The notes below the pieces were generated by a model. That model was not told the origin of the DNA and made no database searches. It worked only from the letters and a program-made list of their open reading frames with translations. Shown here piece by piece: positions 17,092 to 25,962 of a stretch of 52,605 nt of DNA (the stretch's first letter is position 1; every line of letters starts with the position of its first letter). The stretch comes from Promethearchaeota archaeon (GTDB lineage Archaea; Asgardarchaeota; Lokiarchaeia; Sigyniarchaeales; SOKP01). The translations under genes were made by a program, and so were the position numbers. Location of the stretch: assembly GCA_016840085.1 (NCBI GenBank), contig JAEOTA010000008.1, positions 1 through 52,605 on the forward strand, read 5' to 3'.

Positions 17092-18249
17092 GTGTTATTA
17101 ATTTCAAAAGATATAAGTAAAAATAAAATTGATAAACAGATTCTAAGAAAGCTAGAAGGGGTATATCGGAAATTATTTGAATCTTCACCAAATATGATTA
17201 TTTTAATTGATAGTAATGCAGAAATAATAGATATTAATACTCAAACTTTAGAATTTTTAAATCTAGAAAAAGATATTATTATTGGGAAGGATATAAGTGA
17301 GTTATCCTTTATTCCAGCTGAAATACTACAAAATTTAAAAAAAAAATTCAGAAAACTACTAAATAACGGTTATATAAATTCAATCGAATTAAAACTTGAA
17401 AGCCTACGAAATGAGACAAAATGGATGAATATCCAAGGATCAATTGTACAAGTAAAAAATAAGACTCTTATTCAGCTTATAATTCAAGATATTACCACTA
17501 GAAAGAAGGCTGAATTTCTAATTAGAAAAGAAGTAAAAAAACTTAAAGATTTAGATCAGAAAAAAACTGATTTTGTAAATCGTGCGTCTCATGAATTAAA
17601 AACTCCGATTTCTTCGATATATGGGGCATGCCAATTGCTTTATAAATTATATAAGGATGAATTGAATGAAGAAGCTTCAGAATTATTAAAGATTGCATTA
17701 AGAAGCGGAGCTAGACTTAAAAATTTAATCTATAATTTATTTGATGTGTCAAAAATAGATTCTTATAATTTTAAATTAACTAAACATAGAATTGATTTAA
17801 CCAAAATATTTAGGGATTGTATAGAAGATTTATCTTACCTTATTAACAATAATCGATTAAAAGTTTCATTAGATTGTCCAAAAGAAATATTTATAGTAGT
17901 GGATCAATTTAAAATAGAAGAAGTAATTTCAAATATTCTCATGAATTCAATTAAAAATACTCCATCTGGAGGGAAGATATTTTGCAATTTGAAAAGAAAA
18001 GACAATTATATTGAAGTTTCTATTAAAGATACGGGCATTGGAATTACAAAAGAAGAAATGAAAAAATTATTTACAAAATTCGGAAAAATTGAGAGGCGTA
18101 GTTTAAACGTTGAAATTGATAATGAAGGTTCAGGTCTAGGGCTATACCTATCAAAAAAAATTATTACTTTACATGAAGGTCAAATATGGGCTGAATCAGA
18201 AGGTAGGAACAAAGGTACTAAAATTATTTTTACTTTACCATTAAATTAA
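17092..18249 (+). CDS. PAS-domain sensor histidine kinase
   Basis: The 385-residue kinase has an N-terminal PAS domain (about residues 20-140, ESSPNMIILIDSNAEIIDIN) and a HisKA domain with the phospho-acceptor H167 (ASHELKTPISS). The HATPase domain has an N box (NILMNSIKNTP), G1 box DTGIGI and G2 box GSGLGLYLSKKI. No membrane segment is seen, so it should be a soluble sensor of an intracellular signal. The start is a GTG at 17092, the first in-frame option. No response regulator is adjacent. A small GTPase gene begins about 80 bases downstream on the same strand. Confidence 0.93.
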   Translation: MLLISKDISKNKIDKQILRKLEGVYRKLFESSPNMIILIDSNAEIIDINTQTLEFLNLEKDIIIGKDISELSFIPAEILQNLKKKFRKLLNNGYINSIELKLESLRNETKWMNIQGSIVQVKNKTLIQLIIQDITTRKKAEFLIRKEVKKLKDLDQKKTDFVNRASHELKTPISSIYGACQLLYKLYKDELNEEASELLKIALRSGARLKNLIYNLFDVSKIDSYNFKLTKHRIDLTKIFRDCIEDLSYLINNNRLKVSLDCPKEIFIVVDQFKIEEVISNILMNSIKNTPSGGKIFCNLKRKDNYIEVSIKDTGIGITKEEMKKLFTKFGKIERRSLNVEIDNEGSGLGLYLSKKIITLHEGQIWAESEGRNKGTKIIFTLPLN

Positions 18250-18327
18250 GGTTATTTTAAATATTAGAAGATCTTATTGTTTTAATAATTCTTATACTTA
18301 TTAATCATCTTGAGAAGTGATAAAGAA

Positions 18328-18876
18328 ATGAAAACAGATTATATTTTCAAAATTTGTATATTAGGACAAAGTGAAGTTGGAAAAACTTGTTTTGCTAGAA
18401 GACTTTGTTATAATACTTTTGATGCAAATATAAAAGAAACCTTAGGTCTTGATTTTTATTCTTATGATCTCATATTAACTATTCAAGAAAAAGAAGTAGT
18501 TGTAAAACTCTCAATCTGGGATTTTGGATCACAGGAACATTTTAAAAAATTATTTAGGTATTATATAACAGGGGTTAATGGGCTTTTTTTAGCTTTTGAT
18601 CTTGTAAATGTTCAAAGTTTATTAAATCTAAAATGGTGGTATGATAAATTACTCGAATATAATCATGAAAATATCCCAATAATACTTTTGGGCACAAAAA
18701 ATGATTTAACCTCTAATTCACCTATAAAAAATATTGTCGATGAAAATACAATATTCTCAACTCTAAACGAATTTAAGATCAGGAACTTCATACGAACTTC
18801 GTCGAAAGAGAATTATAATATCCTTAACAGTTTTAAAAAATTGGTAAAAGAAATCTTAGTATATTATGAATTGTAA
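18328..18876 (+). CDS. Ras/Rab-like small GTPase
   Basis: This 182-residue protein has all five G motifs: P-loop GQSEVGKT (13-20), switch I with T38 (ETLGLDF), switch II WDFGSQEHF (64-72), TKND (123-126) and TSSK near the C-terminus. Gln69 of the switch II, needed for hydrolysis, is kept although the usual DTAGQE is DFGSQE. Asgard archaea have many such eukaryotic-like GTPases. There is no C-terminal cysteine motif, so no prenylation is expected. The ATG at 18328 is preferred over the upstream TTG at 18310. It follows the histidine kinase, which suggests a signalling partnership. Confidence 0.94.
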   Translation: MKTDYIFKICILGQSEVGKTCFARRLCYNTFDANIKETLGLDFYSYDLILTIQEKEVVVKLSIWDFGSQEHFKKLFRYYITGVNGLFLAFDLVNVQSLLNLKWWYDKLLEYNHENIPIILLGTKNDLTSNSPIKNIVDENTIFSTLNEFKIRNFIRTSSKENYNILNSFKKLVKEILVYYEL

Positions 18877-19025
18877 TACAATAAAATTTGTCCAAAAATT
18901 TATCCTCCAATGATTAATTCTTAATCAAATCCACCACTAATTATTTATATATATTATTTCTATAATCAATTGAAAAAGAGTATTAAAAACTGAAATTAAT
19001 TCATTTTAATTTCTGGGTTTAAAGT

Positions 19026-20033
19026 GTGTTGATAGTGCCGATAGAATTTTATAAGCCACCATTAGCGATACTAGCATCTGGATCAAAATTAGGAGTTGAG
19101 CTTGGAGGTTCAAAGTGTATTCTAAGTATTGATAGTTTTCATAATTTATACTCTGAGAGAATTATTTATAGCGAGTTAAGTTGGGGGTCCTTTTATCAAG
19201 AAGAGGGATTAGAAGATCAAATCGACACATTTGAAACTAAGCAATATGATTCTGTGCGTGAGAACCCTGAAGCTTTAGTTAATACTATAATAGAAAGTAT
19301 TTACAATATAATTAACAACGGAAAACTCTTTTATGGAATTGCTGATTTTGAAGTAGATGCATTTCTCAATCAGAATACAATCATTCCAGGATTAAAATTG
19401 GACTATGAAATTATAAATAAGCTACTAAAGGCTCATAAAAAGACGAGAGATGAAGAATTATTCCCAAAAATATTATCTGATGCAAAAGGAAGTCATAAAA
19501 TCAAGGTAGAATTTCAAGGGAGTAAGAAAAAGAATCTTCATCTTTTAGGGACAAAACTAGAAGATTTTGCAGATAAGTTAAGGTTAGCTAAGGGTTTCGC
19601 CACTGGAATCGTGTGCACTTCCCGAGGTGCTGCTAATCTTTATATTATGAGTGATAATATCGTATTTAAAGATGATGTATTTCCGGAGCTTTACATTGAT
19701 GAGGAAAATCTTCAAATAATCGATTTAGGGATTGAAAGAGAATTATTATTTCCTATTAGCTGGTTCAGAATTGACCTTGGTATTAAATCATTAGAAACAT
19801 TAGAACTTTGGGATGACATTAAAGATGATCCAAAATTACAGAAAGCGTTTGAATATTATGACCGATATATCACTGGATTAGTATATAAGAAGTTTCAAGT
19901 TTTAGCTTCTACTGAAAAAATAGGAAGAGATGGAGAGGACGATTTTGATATTCTTACCACCGAAGAAAGAAGGCAAGCGCTTAGAGATATGGCTCAAGCA
20001 ATAAGGAAATTGACAGATGAATACAAGAAATAG
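19026..20033 (+). CDS. Hypothetical protein, 335 residues
   Basis: No known family is recognised. The sequence is soluble, starts at a GTG, and begins VPIEFYKPPLAILASGSKLGVELGG. It has alternating strands and helices with no cysteine clusters or membrane segments. The C-terminal third is helical and charged (EERRQALRDMAQAIRKLTDEYKK). It is flanked by the small GTPase upstream and convergent gatC downstream. It may be an Asgard-specific protein. Structure prediction would be the best way to classify it. Confidence 0.7.
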   Translation: MLIVPIEFYKPPLAILASGSKLGVELGGSKCILSIDSFHNLYSERIIYSELSWGSFYQEEGLEDQIDTFETKQYDSVRENPEALVNTIIESIYNIINNGKLFYGIADFEVDAFLNQNTIIPGLKLDYEIINKLLKAHKKTRDEELFPKILSDAKGSHKIKVEFQGSKKKNLHLLGTKLEDFADKLRLAKGFATGIVCTSRGAANLYIMSDNIVFKDDVFPELYIDEENLQIIDLGIERELLFPISWFRIDLGIKSLETLELWDDIKDDPKLQKAFEYYDRYITGLVYKKFQVLASTEKIGRDGEDDFDILTTEERRQALRDMAQAIRKLTDEYKK

Positions 20034-20040
20034 AATTTTC

Positions 20041-20346
20041 TTATTCTTTTAGAATTCTAGGAGCCTTGAAAAACCCATCTTTTTTGTGTTGAGCGTTTTT
20101 TAAGGCTTCTTCATTTGAAAGGGATTTCCAAGGAATATCTTCGCGGAAAACATTCTTCAAACCATCTATAGGATGGGTGGTAGGTTTTACATTAGTAGTA
20201 TCTAAATCATCTAATTTCTTAAAATAATTTAAGATATCACCTAATTGATTAGAAAGTTTTTCTTGTTCCTCCTCTGTTAAATCTAATAACGCTAATTTTG
20301 AGATGTGCTCTATAGTTTCCTTCGAAAATTCTTCTTTTTTAGACAT
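20041..20346 (-). CDS. gatC: Aspartyl/glutamyl-tRNA amidotransferase subunit C
   Basis: GatC is the small bridging subunit of GatCAB, which converts mischarged Asp-tRNA-Asn or Glu-tRNA-Gln to the amide form. The conserved core IEHISKLALLDLTEEEQE, then LGDILNYFKKLDDLDTTNVKPTTHP and a VFREDIP segment are typical. The start at 20346 (MSKKEEF) is chosen because the 16 residues before it have no family resemblance. The other subunits gatA and gatB are not in the window, which is a little unusual but common in archaea with scattered genes. Confidence 0.9.
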   Translation of the reverse strand: MSKKEEFSKETIEHISKLALLDLTEEEQEKLSNQLGDILNYFKKLDDLDTTNVKPTTHPIDGLKNVFREDIPWKSLSNEEALKNAQHKKDGFFKAPRILKE

Positions 20347-20462
20347 ACTGAATTCAATAAAGTATAGTTGTAAATTATAATTAAGCTTAATCATCTTAGG
20401 ATTGTTAAAAATAATTATTTATAATAAAAAGAGTTATTTAGTATCTTCCTTTTATTCGAAAT

Positions 20463-20816
20463 ATGAATGATAAAGAAGACTTATGGCTTGAAATTCCAAG
20501 TTATGCTTATATCTCTCTTGCTCGTAGGGGTATGGAAAAAATTTCATTAGATCAATGTTTTTTGAAAGGATGTGATAATGAAGACCTTAAATTATTAGAA
20601 CCTTTTAAGAAGGAAGAATATGAGGAGGAAAACAAGCAAATTAAAAAAATCCATATCAAATGTAAAAAATGTGGAGGCATATTTATTTTAAAGTTAGTAA
20701 CTTTGAAAAAAGTAGCAAAATCTACTAAAGATGAGAATGAAGAACCTCTCTCAATGGGTATAGTCTACTCATTAGACGAAAAAGAAAATTCACTTGGTCA
20801 TATTGGCTATTTTTAA
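20463..20816 (+). CDS. Hypothetical cysteine-containing small protein
   Basis: This 117-residue protein begins with a Leu-rich segment (ISLARRGMEKIS), has two cysteines near C28/C32 (QCFLKGCDN) and a CKKC pair in IHIKCKKCGGIF. The four cysteines could bind one zinc ion. No family is recognised. It is divergent from gatC and 117 bases from its start. It might be a small nucleic-acid-binding or adaptor protein. The call is only that a folded zinc-binding protein looks plausible. Confidence 0.6.
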   Translation: MNDKEDLWLEIPSYAYISLARRGMEKISLDQCFLKGCDNEDLKLLEPFKKEEYEEENKQIKKIHIKCKKCGGIFILKLVTLKKVAKSTKDENEEPLSMGIVYSLDEKENSLGHIGYF

Positions 20817-20961
20817 AAAGAAATTTTGTATACTTTATAATTTTTTATGGATGAAAATATCTGTAAGAAGGAGTTTGAGTGGAGGATTTTGCTTCAATTC
20901 TATAGTTTGATGAGATCTATAAAAACTATTAAAAATTTGATTTGATTTCTTTATATAACTT

Positions 20962-21657
20962 ATGAATTTTGATTTTTATTTATTTGATTTAGATGGTACT
21001 TTGCTCCACCTTGGCAATATTAGGGCTTATGCAGAAAAAATCTTGGTGGAAACTTTAGATAGACTAAAAGCAAAATATCCTCCAATGAGGAATGAAAGAT
21101 TTAAACTTTGGACTTCTGAAGATGGTTATCTTAATGTTTTGGAAGAATGGGGGGTTGAAAAACCACAAAATTTTTGGAAATTTTTCGATGAAATCGATTT
21201 TAATAAGAGGAAAATTCTTATTAAAAAAAAGAAAGCTTTTTTATATCAAGATGTAAAGTATGTGTTAGAAAAACTTTACCATCATAAAGATAGCAAAAAA
21301 CTAGCAATTGTTACAAACACTGCCTATTATATATGTGAATATATTTTAAATAAATTTAATATCAGTAAATTTTTTCATGAAACCTTTAGTTTGGGTTATT
21401 ATCTTAATGATCAAAAATTAGCTAAACCATCTCCAAACGGAATTCTCACTATATTGGATAAATTTGAATATGATCCAAAAGAATCGAAAGCTATCTTAAT
21501 AGGAGATTCCAAATTGGATATAATTGCAGCCAAAAAAGCTAGCATTTATGCATGTTTAATAAGAAGAGATATAGATACACGTAATAGACATTATAAGAAT
21601 TGGGATATCCAACCCGATTTTGTTATAGAAGGATTAGAAGAACTTCTGTACTTATAA
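20962..21657 (+). CDS. HAD-superfamily phosphatase
   Basis: The 231-residue protein has all HAD motifs: FDLDGTLL (motif 1, nucleophile Asp8), VTNT (motif 2), KPSPNG (motif 3) and GDSKLDIIAAKKA (motif 4). The helical cap lies between motifs 1 and 2, making it subfamily IA. These enzymes dephosphorylate small phosphorylated metabolites, often sugar phosphates or phosphoglycolate. The substrate cannot be predicted. It starts with an ATG after a 145-base gap, so it probably has its own promoter. Confidence 0.88.
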   Translation: MNFDFYLFDLDGTLLHLGNIRAYAEKILVETLDRLKAKYPPMRNERFKLWTSEDGYLNVLEEWGVEKPQNFWKFFDEIDFNKRKILIKKKKAFLYQDVKYVLEKLYHHKDSKKLAIVTNTAYYICEYILNKFNISKFFHETFSLGYYLNDQKLAKPSPNGILTILDKFEYDPKESKAILIGDSKLDIIAAKKASIYACLIRRDIDTRNRHYKNWDIQPDFVIEGLEELLYL

Positions 21658-21785
21658 TACTAAAAAGTTCAGAAATTATTTATCTAATCCCTCGAAGTTA
21701 ATGAAATAATACAAATTGAATGAATAATATTAAATAATCACACTGATTTTTATTTAATATTGAAAATCTTAAGAGACTAGTCCAA

Positions 21786-23513
21786 ATGTCGACAAAATTA
21801 GGAGAAGAAGATTTACTAAGGAAAAAAGTATGGAAAATCGTCAATCTAACTCAAGCAAATCAATTATTTGTACATTCTAAGGATTTAACTATTAAGCATT
21901 TTGATGAGAAAAGCAAAAAAGTAAAAACCCAAATTTTACCGAAAATATTATCTCTATGCGTATTAAATGCGTTAGTGCCTAATTCTGCGATGTTATTAAT
22001 TGGGGGTCATGGTGGAGGTAAAACAACACTAGTAAAATTATTAGGAAGGATGTTTACTGCCAATTCTCTTAACGAAATTGAGAACTCAATTATAAGAGGT
22101 CATCCTCAATTAACCGAAGAAAAACTTATAGGTACACTAAAACTTGGGAAATTGATGAAAGATGGTGAGGAAGAAGTTGTATGGCGACAATTTGTAACGA
22201 ACTTCTGGAAAATTATTGATGAAGTAAACCGTCTAACACCATATGCTCAGGATATATTACTCTCCCTGCTTGCTGAAGGCACTGTTAAATACTACGATAC
22301 AATAACTACAATAAATAAATATTGTTTATTTGCTACAATAAATCCTCATGATGTGGGTACTTTTGAATTATCTAAACCTTTTTTGGATAGATTTGGAATT
22401 TCTGTTCCGATTACGATGCCTGCGAGTCATGATTTGCAACTAATCTTAACAGGGAAAGATGAAAAGTACAGTGGACGAGATGAATTAACAGAAGTACCAA
22501 AAATTTTAACTATTGATGATCTGATGGAAGTATGGTATTATGTCAACAGAATGCCCTTCTCATCCGATGTAAACAATTATATTCATGCTATTATTAGAGA
22601 ATTTACATTATGTGCTAGAGTTGATAAGGGAAATACTGAAGATCTTAAACCAAGCACGGGTTTATGCTCAGGCTGTCATTTCAACACTGCTCAGAATATT
22701 TGTAATAAGATAGATTCAATATTAAGTGTAAGAGTAGCGAAGGATCTTCTTCGATACTCAAAAGCAGTTGCTTGGTTGTTAAATTTACCCATAGTTGACA
22801 TTAATGTTGTTAGTACTATTGCGAATTATGTTATTTCACACAGAACAGAATATGTCAAGAGAGAATTAGATAAATCTCCTTATTATGGGAATAAGTATGA
22901 ATTTTCTAAGAATATATTAAGTTTGGTTAAAAAACGGTTTAAAAACCGTGAAATTTGTTATGAAATTGCTGAAAGATTTCGGGAGGGAAATCCTAAAGAA
23001 ATTGATCTTACTGAATTAAAAAAATTTGAAAAGAATGATTTAATAGTTAAATTTGATTTAATCCCATTTGTAAAATCAGTTGATAATAAAACATATCCCC
23101 CTCTTGCTCAACAAATAAGTGAGGCTGCTAAAAAAGGAATTATCAATAAACTCGCTGAATTACGAAACCAATTAATGGAAAACATAGAGTTTCCAAATAG
23201 AGGAGATTTAATTGAATGGTGTAATCGAGAACTTTACAAACAAACAGTTACGGATTACATCATTAAATATTCATATTGGAAGGAAGTGTGGGCTGATGTT
23301 GCAGCTGAATTTCCAAATTTAGATCAACCTTTGAAAGAAGCATTTAACCAAAGACAAACAAAACAAATACGTACAGAAGATTTATTAATTGAAATTAATG
23401 TTACAGGAACCAAAGATGATTCGCTGGTAAATATTCAAATTTCAGGGGGATCAGAAGCTTTAAAATTAAAATATATTTTAGATAGTCTTGACTATATCCA
23501 GAAACAAGAGTAA
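21786..23513 (+). CDS. MoxR-type AAA+ ATPase with four-cysteine motif
   Basis: This 575-residue protein has a MoxR-like AAA+ core: Walker A GGHGGGKTT (73-81), Walker B IIDEVNR with D145/E146, and a sensor region FATINPHDVGTFELSKPFLDRFG. MoxR ATPases act as chaperones for VWA-domain partners, and the very next gene encodes such a partner. Unusual is a cysteine set C276, C294, C297 and C306 (spacing x17, x2, x8) just after the AAA core. It could hold zinc or an iron-sulfur cluster. The long helical C-terminus is not recognised. The two genes are 17 bases apart and co-oriented. Confidence 0.9.
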   Translation: MSTKLGEEDLLRKKVWKIVNLTQANQLFVHSKDLTIKHFDEKSKKVKTQILPKILSLCVLNALVPNSAMLLIGGHGGGKTTLVKLLGRMFTANSLNEIENSIIRGHPQLTEEKLIGTLKLGKLMKDGEEEVVWRQFVTNFWKIIDEVNRLTPYAQDILLSLLAEGTVKYYDTITTINKYCLFATINPHDVGTFELSKPFLDRFGISVPITMPASHDLQLILTGKDEKYSGRDELTEVPKILTIDDLMEVWYYVNRMPFSSDVNNYIHAIIREFTLCARVDKGNTEDLKPSTGLCSGCHFNTAQNICNKIDSILSVRVAKDLLRYSKAVAWLLNLPIVDINVVSTIANYVISHRTEYVKRELDKSPYYGNKYEFSKNILSLVKKRFKNREICYEIAERFREGNPKEIDLTELKKFEKNDLIVKFDLIPFVKSVDNKTYPPLAQQISEAAKKGIINKLAELRNQLMENIEFPNRGDLIEWCNRELYKQTVTDYIIKYSYWKEVWADVAAEFPNLDQPLKEAFNQRQTKQIRTEDLLIEINVTGTKDDSLVNIQISGGSEALKLKYILDSLDYIQKQE

Positions 23514-23530
23514 AAGGATTTATTAGAGTA

Positions 23531-25252
23531 ATGGTACAATCAAAAAGAAGAAGAAAATCGAAAGAGAAGAAGGAAGAATTAACATTAAAGCAAGAAAAAA
23601 TAATAGAATTAGCTAAGATTGCTTGGGCTAAAACTTTAAAAGAATTTTATTATCCTCCTCTAAACGATCCAAATTATATTTTTGATTATACTCATTTAGA
23701 AGGCTTTTATATCGATCCAGAACATAGATGGCAGATTACAATGAATTTAGCAAATACTCCATTGTTTAAAGATGATGAAGAATATGTTGATTATTTCCAT
23801 ATAATATCACTACATGAAGTTTCACATTATCAAATCATTCCATATGACGGTATTATTAATGCTAAATTACTTAGAGCCGCAATGACAAAAGTAAATCAAA
23901 ATTTTGCTCCTATTGTTGTTAACATATTTGCTGATCTGGTAATTGATACAATACTATACCAAAAATATCCTCAACTAATAATATGGGAGGTGAAAATTAC
24001 TTATGATTATATTAGAAATAAGGGATCAGTTAGTAATTTCACAAAATTTTTATTTAGGACTTATGAAAAAATGTGGAATCTAGATATTCTAAAAGACAAT
24101 TCACTTATAGAATTGGATCCCTTAGCAGAGAGAGTGACTAAAACAATATTAAAAGAATTTGAAGATGAATCAACGTGGGAAAAGAAAGTAGCACTGATAG
24201 CTGGTTATTTGAAAAATTTGATTAATGACACATTTACGTTAATAGGACCTGGTGGAATTTCTGACAAAGATAAAGAAAAAAGGAAGAGTCCTGGAGGAGC
24301 GATTGTAGAAATCCCTAAAGATGTTTTGGAAATTATGGAAAATCCGCTAGAAAACAAAAACTCTGATAAACTAAAAGAAGGTAATGAAGATGAATTAAGG
24401 CAAAAAGCAGAGGAGTTTGCGAAGGATATTCCTTACTCGGAATTTGGAGGTCCCGCTCGACAAGCAGGAATTCTAATCGATGGAAATCCATTATCTACTT
24501 GGTATAGAGGACTGGCAAAAAATCTTATCGAGATCAAAATCTTTGAAGAAAAACAAGGAGGTCAGTTGCCAGTTTATCCTGAAGTTTGGCGAATTGGAGA
24601 TAGAATGGAAGAGTTAGATATTGTACAAACTTTGTTAACTAACCCTGTAATCATTCCAAACATGACAACACGGAAATGGGCGTTTAGAGAAGGTTCTGGG
24701 CGCTTAGTAGAAAAAGAAATCCCAGATCTCTTAATTGTATTAGATTCTTCAGGTTCAATGGGTTGGAATTATACTTCAAGAACAAAAAGGGGAAAAGGAC
24801 CATATCATACAGCACTAGTAGCAGCATTTGCCTCTTTACATTATGCCGCAAGTAAGGGCGCTAAATTTAGCATAGTGAACTTTTCAAATAGAGCAGATGT
24901 TTGTCAATGGACCTCTGATTATAAAAAAGCTGAAAAAGTTTTATTAAGATATCAAGGAGGAGGAACATTTTTACCAATAAAAGAAATTGCTCAGCAGTGC
25001 GAAAAAGCAGATAGAAATGTGCTTGTATTTATCATTACTGATTTTGGTATTTATAATTGGAGTAAAGCTAAAAAAATTATGACAAACTTAGCTCAAAAAG
25101 GGCATAAAATAGTAGGATTTTTTATAGGGTCAAAGAGAATACCACAAGATAAATTTAAGAACTTGCTTGATAAAGTAACATTCTATGGTATAGGAAATCC
25201 TAAAGATTTAATTAATCTAGTTGTACAAGAAGTTAGAAAGTATTATTTATAA
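23531..25252 (+). CDS. Putative metallopeptidase-VWA protein (DUF2201-like)
   Basis: The 573-residue protein has two parts. The N-terminal half carries HEVSH at residues 95-99, the HExxH zinc-peptidase motif, in a helix LHEVSHYQIIPYDG. The C-terminal part is a von Willebrand A domain with the MIDAS motif DSSGS (D405, S407, S409), a later GGGT, and IITDFG. This arrangement matches the DUF2201 group (putative metallopeptidase plus VWA-like) often encoded with MoxR ATPases. The pair is predicted to assemble or remodel a protein complex. Whether the peptidase is active is unknown. The start is an ATG soon after the MoxR stop. Confidence 0.87.
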   Translation: MVQSKRRRKSKEKKEELTLKQEKIIELAKIAWAKTLKEFYYPPLNDPNYIFDYTHLEGFYIDPEHRWQITMNLANTPLFKDDEEYVDYFHIISLHEVSHYQIIPYDGIINAKLLRAAMTKVNQNFAPIVVNIFADLVIDTILYQKYPQLIIWEVKITYDYIRNKGSVSNFTKFLFRTYEKMWNLDILKDNSLIELDPLAERVTKTILKEFEDESTWEKKVALIAGYLKNLINDTFTLIGPGGISDKDKEKRKSPGGAIVEIPKDVLEIMENPLENKNSDKLKEGNEDELRQKAEEFAKDIPYSEFGGPARQAGILIDGNPLSTWYRGLAKNLIEIKIFEEKQGGQLPVYPEVWRIGDRMEELDIVQTLLTNPVIIPNMTTRKWAFREGSGRLVEKEIPDLLIVLDSSGSMGWNYTSRTKRGKGPYHTALVAAFASLHYAASKGAKFSIVNFSNRADVCQWTSDYKKAEKVLLRYQGGGTFLPIKEIAQQCEKADRNVLVFIITDFGIYNWSKAKKIMTNLAQKGHKIVGFFIGSKRIPQDKFKNLLDKVTFYGIGNPKDLINLVVQEVRKYYL

Positions 25253-25253
25253 T

Positions 25254-25718
25254 CTAAGGTTTGTTAATTTCACGTAAGTAAAGCTTCATAAAATAACGTT
25301 GACTTTGACAATAAAGAAGCTTATCCTTCTGTGTTAAATGTCTACATTTTAGTAATACATTTGAAATATCTGATAATAGTTTAAAATTGTCATACTTTGT
25401 CTTGTTGGGTATCTCTTCTACCCGTTGATTAAATGTATCATTAACTATTTTTATTTCATAGAACAAATCTTTAAGATTTAGAACAGGTTCTGAATCCTCT
25501 AATCTTAAATCCTTCATTGTTTTTATTTTTTCCTCACGGTTCATTAAATTATCATTAGTAAAATTTTCGGATTTGTTTTCAAAGAATTCATTGCAAATCC
25601 CTTTATGCCTATATCTACAATTATCGCAAGCACTAGAACCTCGAGCAGATATGATTCGACAAGTTTTAGGGGATTTTTTGAGAAAATGTTCCGATTCACT
25701 TAAATTTGAAATCATCAT
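25254..25718 (-). CDS. Hypothetical cysteine-motif protein
   Basis: This 154-residue protein has a cysteine cluster near the N-terminus: C21, C33, C36 and C44 in KTCRIISARGSSACDNCRY and then HKGICNEFF. The pattern might bind zinc or an iron-sulfur cluster. The rest is charged and helical. It runs convergent to the VWA gene with a gap of one base. No family is recognised. The proximity to the MoxR protein, which also has a four-cysteine motif, may be coincidence. Confidence 0.55.
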   Translation of the reverse strand: MMISNLSESEHFLKKSPKTCRIISARGSSACDNCRYRHKGICNEFFENKSENFTNDNLMNREEKIKTMKDLRLEDSEPVLNLKDLFYEIKIVNDTFNQRVEEIPNKTKYDNFKLLSDISNVLLKCRHLTQKDKLLYCQSQRYFMKLYLREINKP

Positions 25719-25962
25719 TTTCTTAGTTCTTAATTATTATTGGTTATAATTTTTATTGTATTTCTCTTAGACTTCTCCGATATTAGCAGAGAAATATCCA
25801 CATATATATTAAAAACATATAATTTTATCTTTTGAAAGTAAGTGATATCTTGGTAATATCCTCCATTAATTAAATATAGATTAGTTATTTAGAAGTTGAA
25901 AAATAATGATAAAGTTTTCTTTTAATGATAAAATAATAGTAATGAGTAATATGGAGTTAAAA

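Noticed and set aside
20041..20394. Start of gatC at 20394
   Set aside because: The extra 16 residues are not conserved in GatC and no ribosome site precedes them, so 20346 was chosen.
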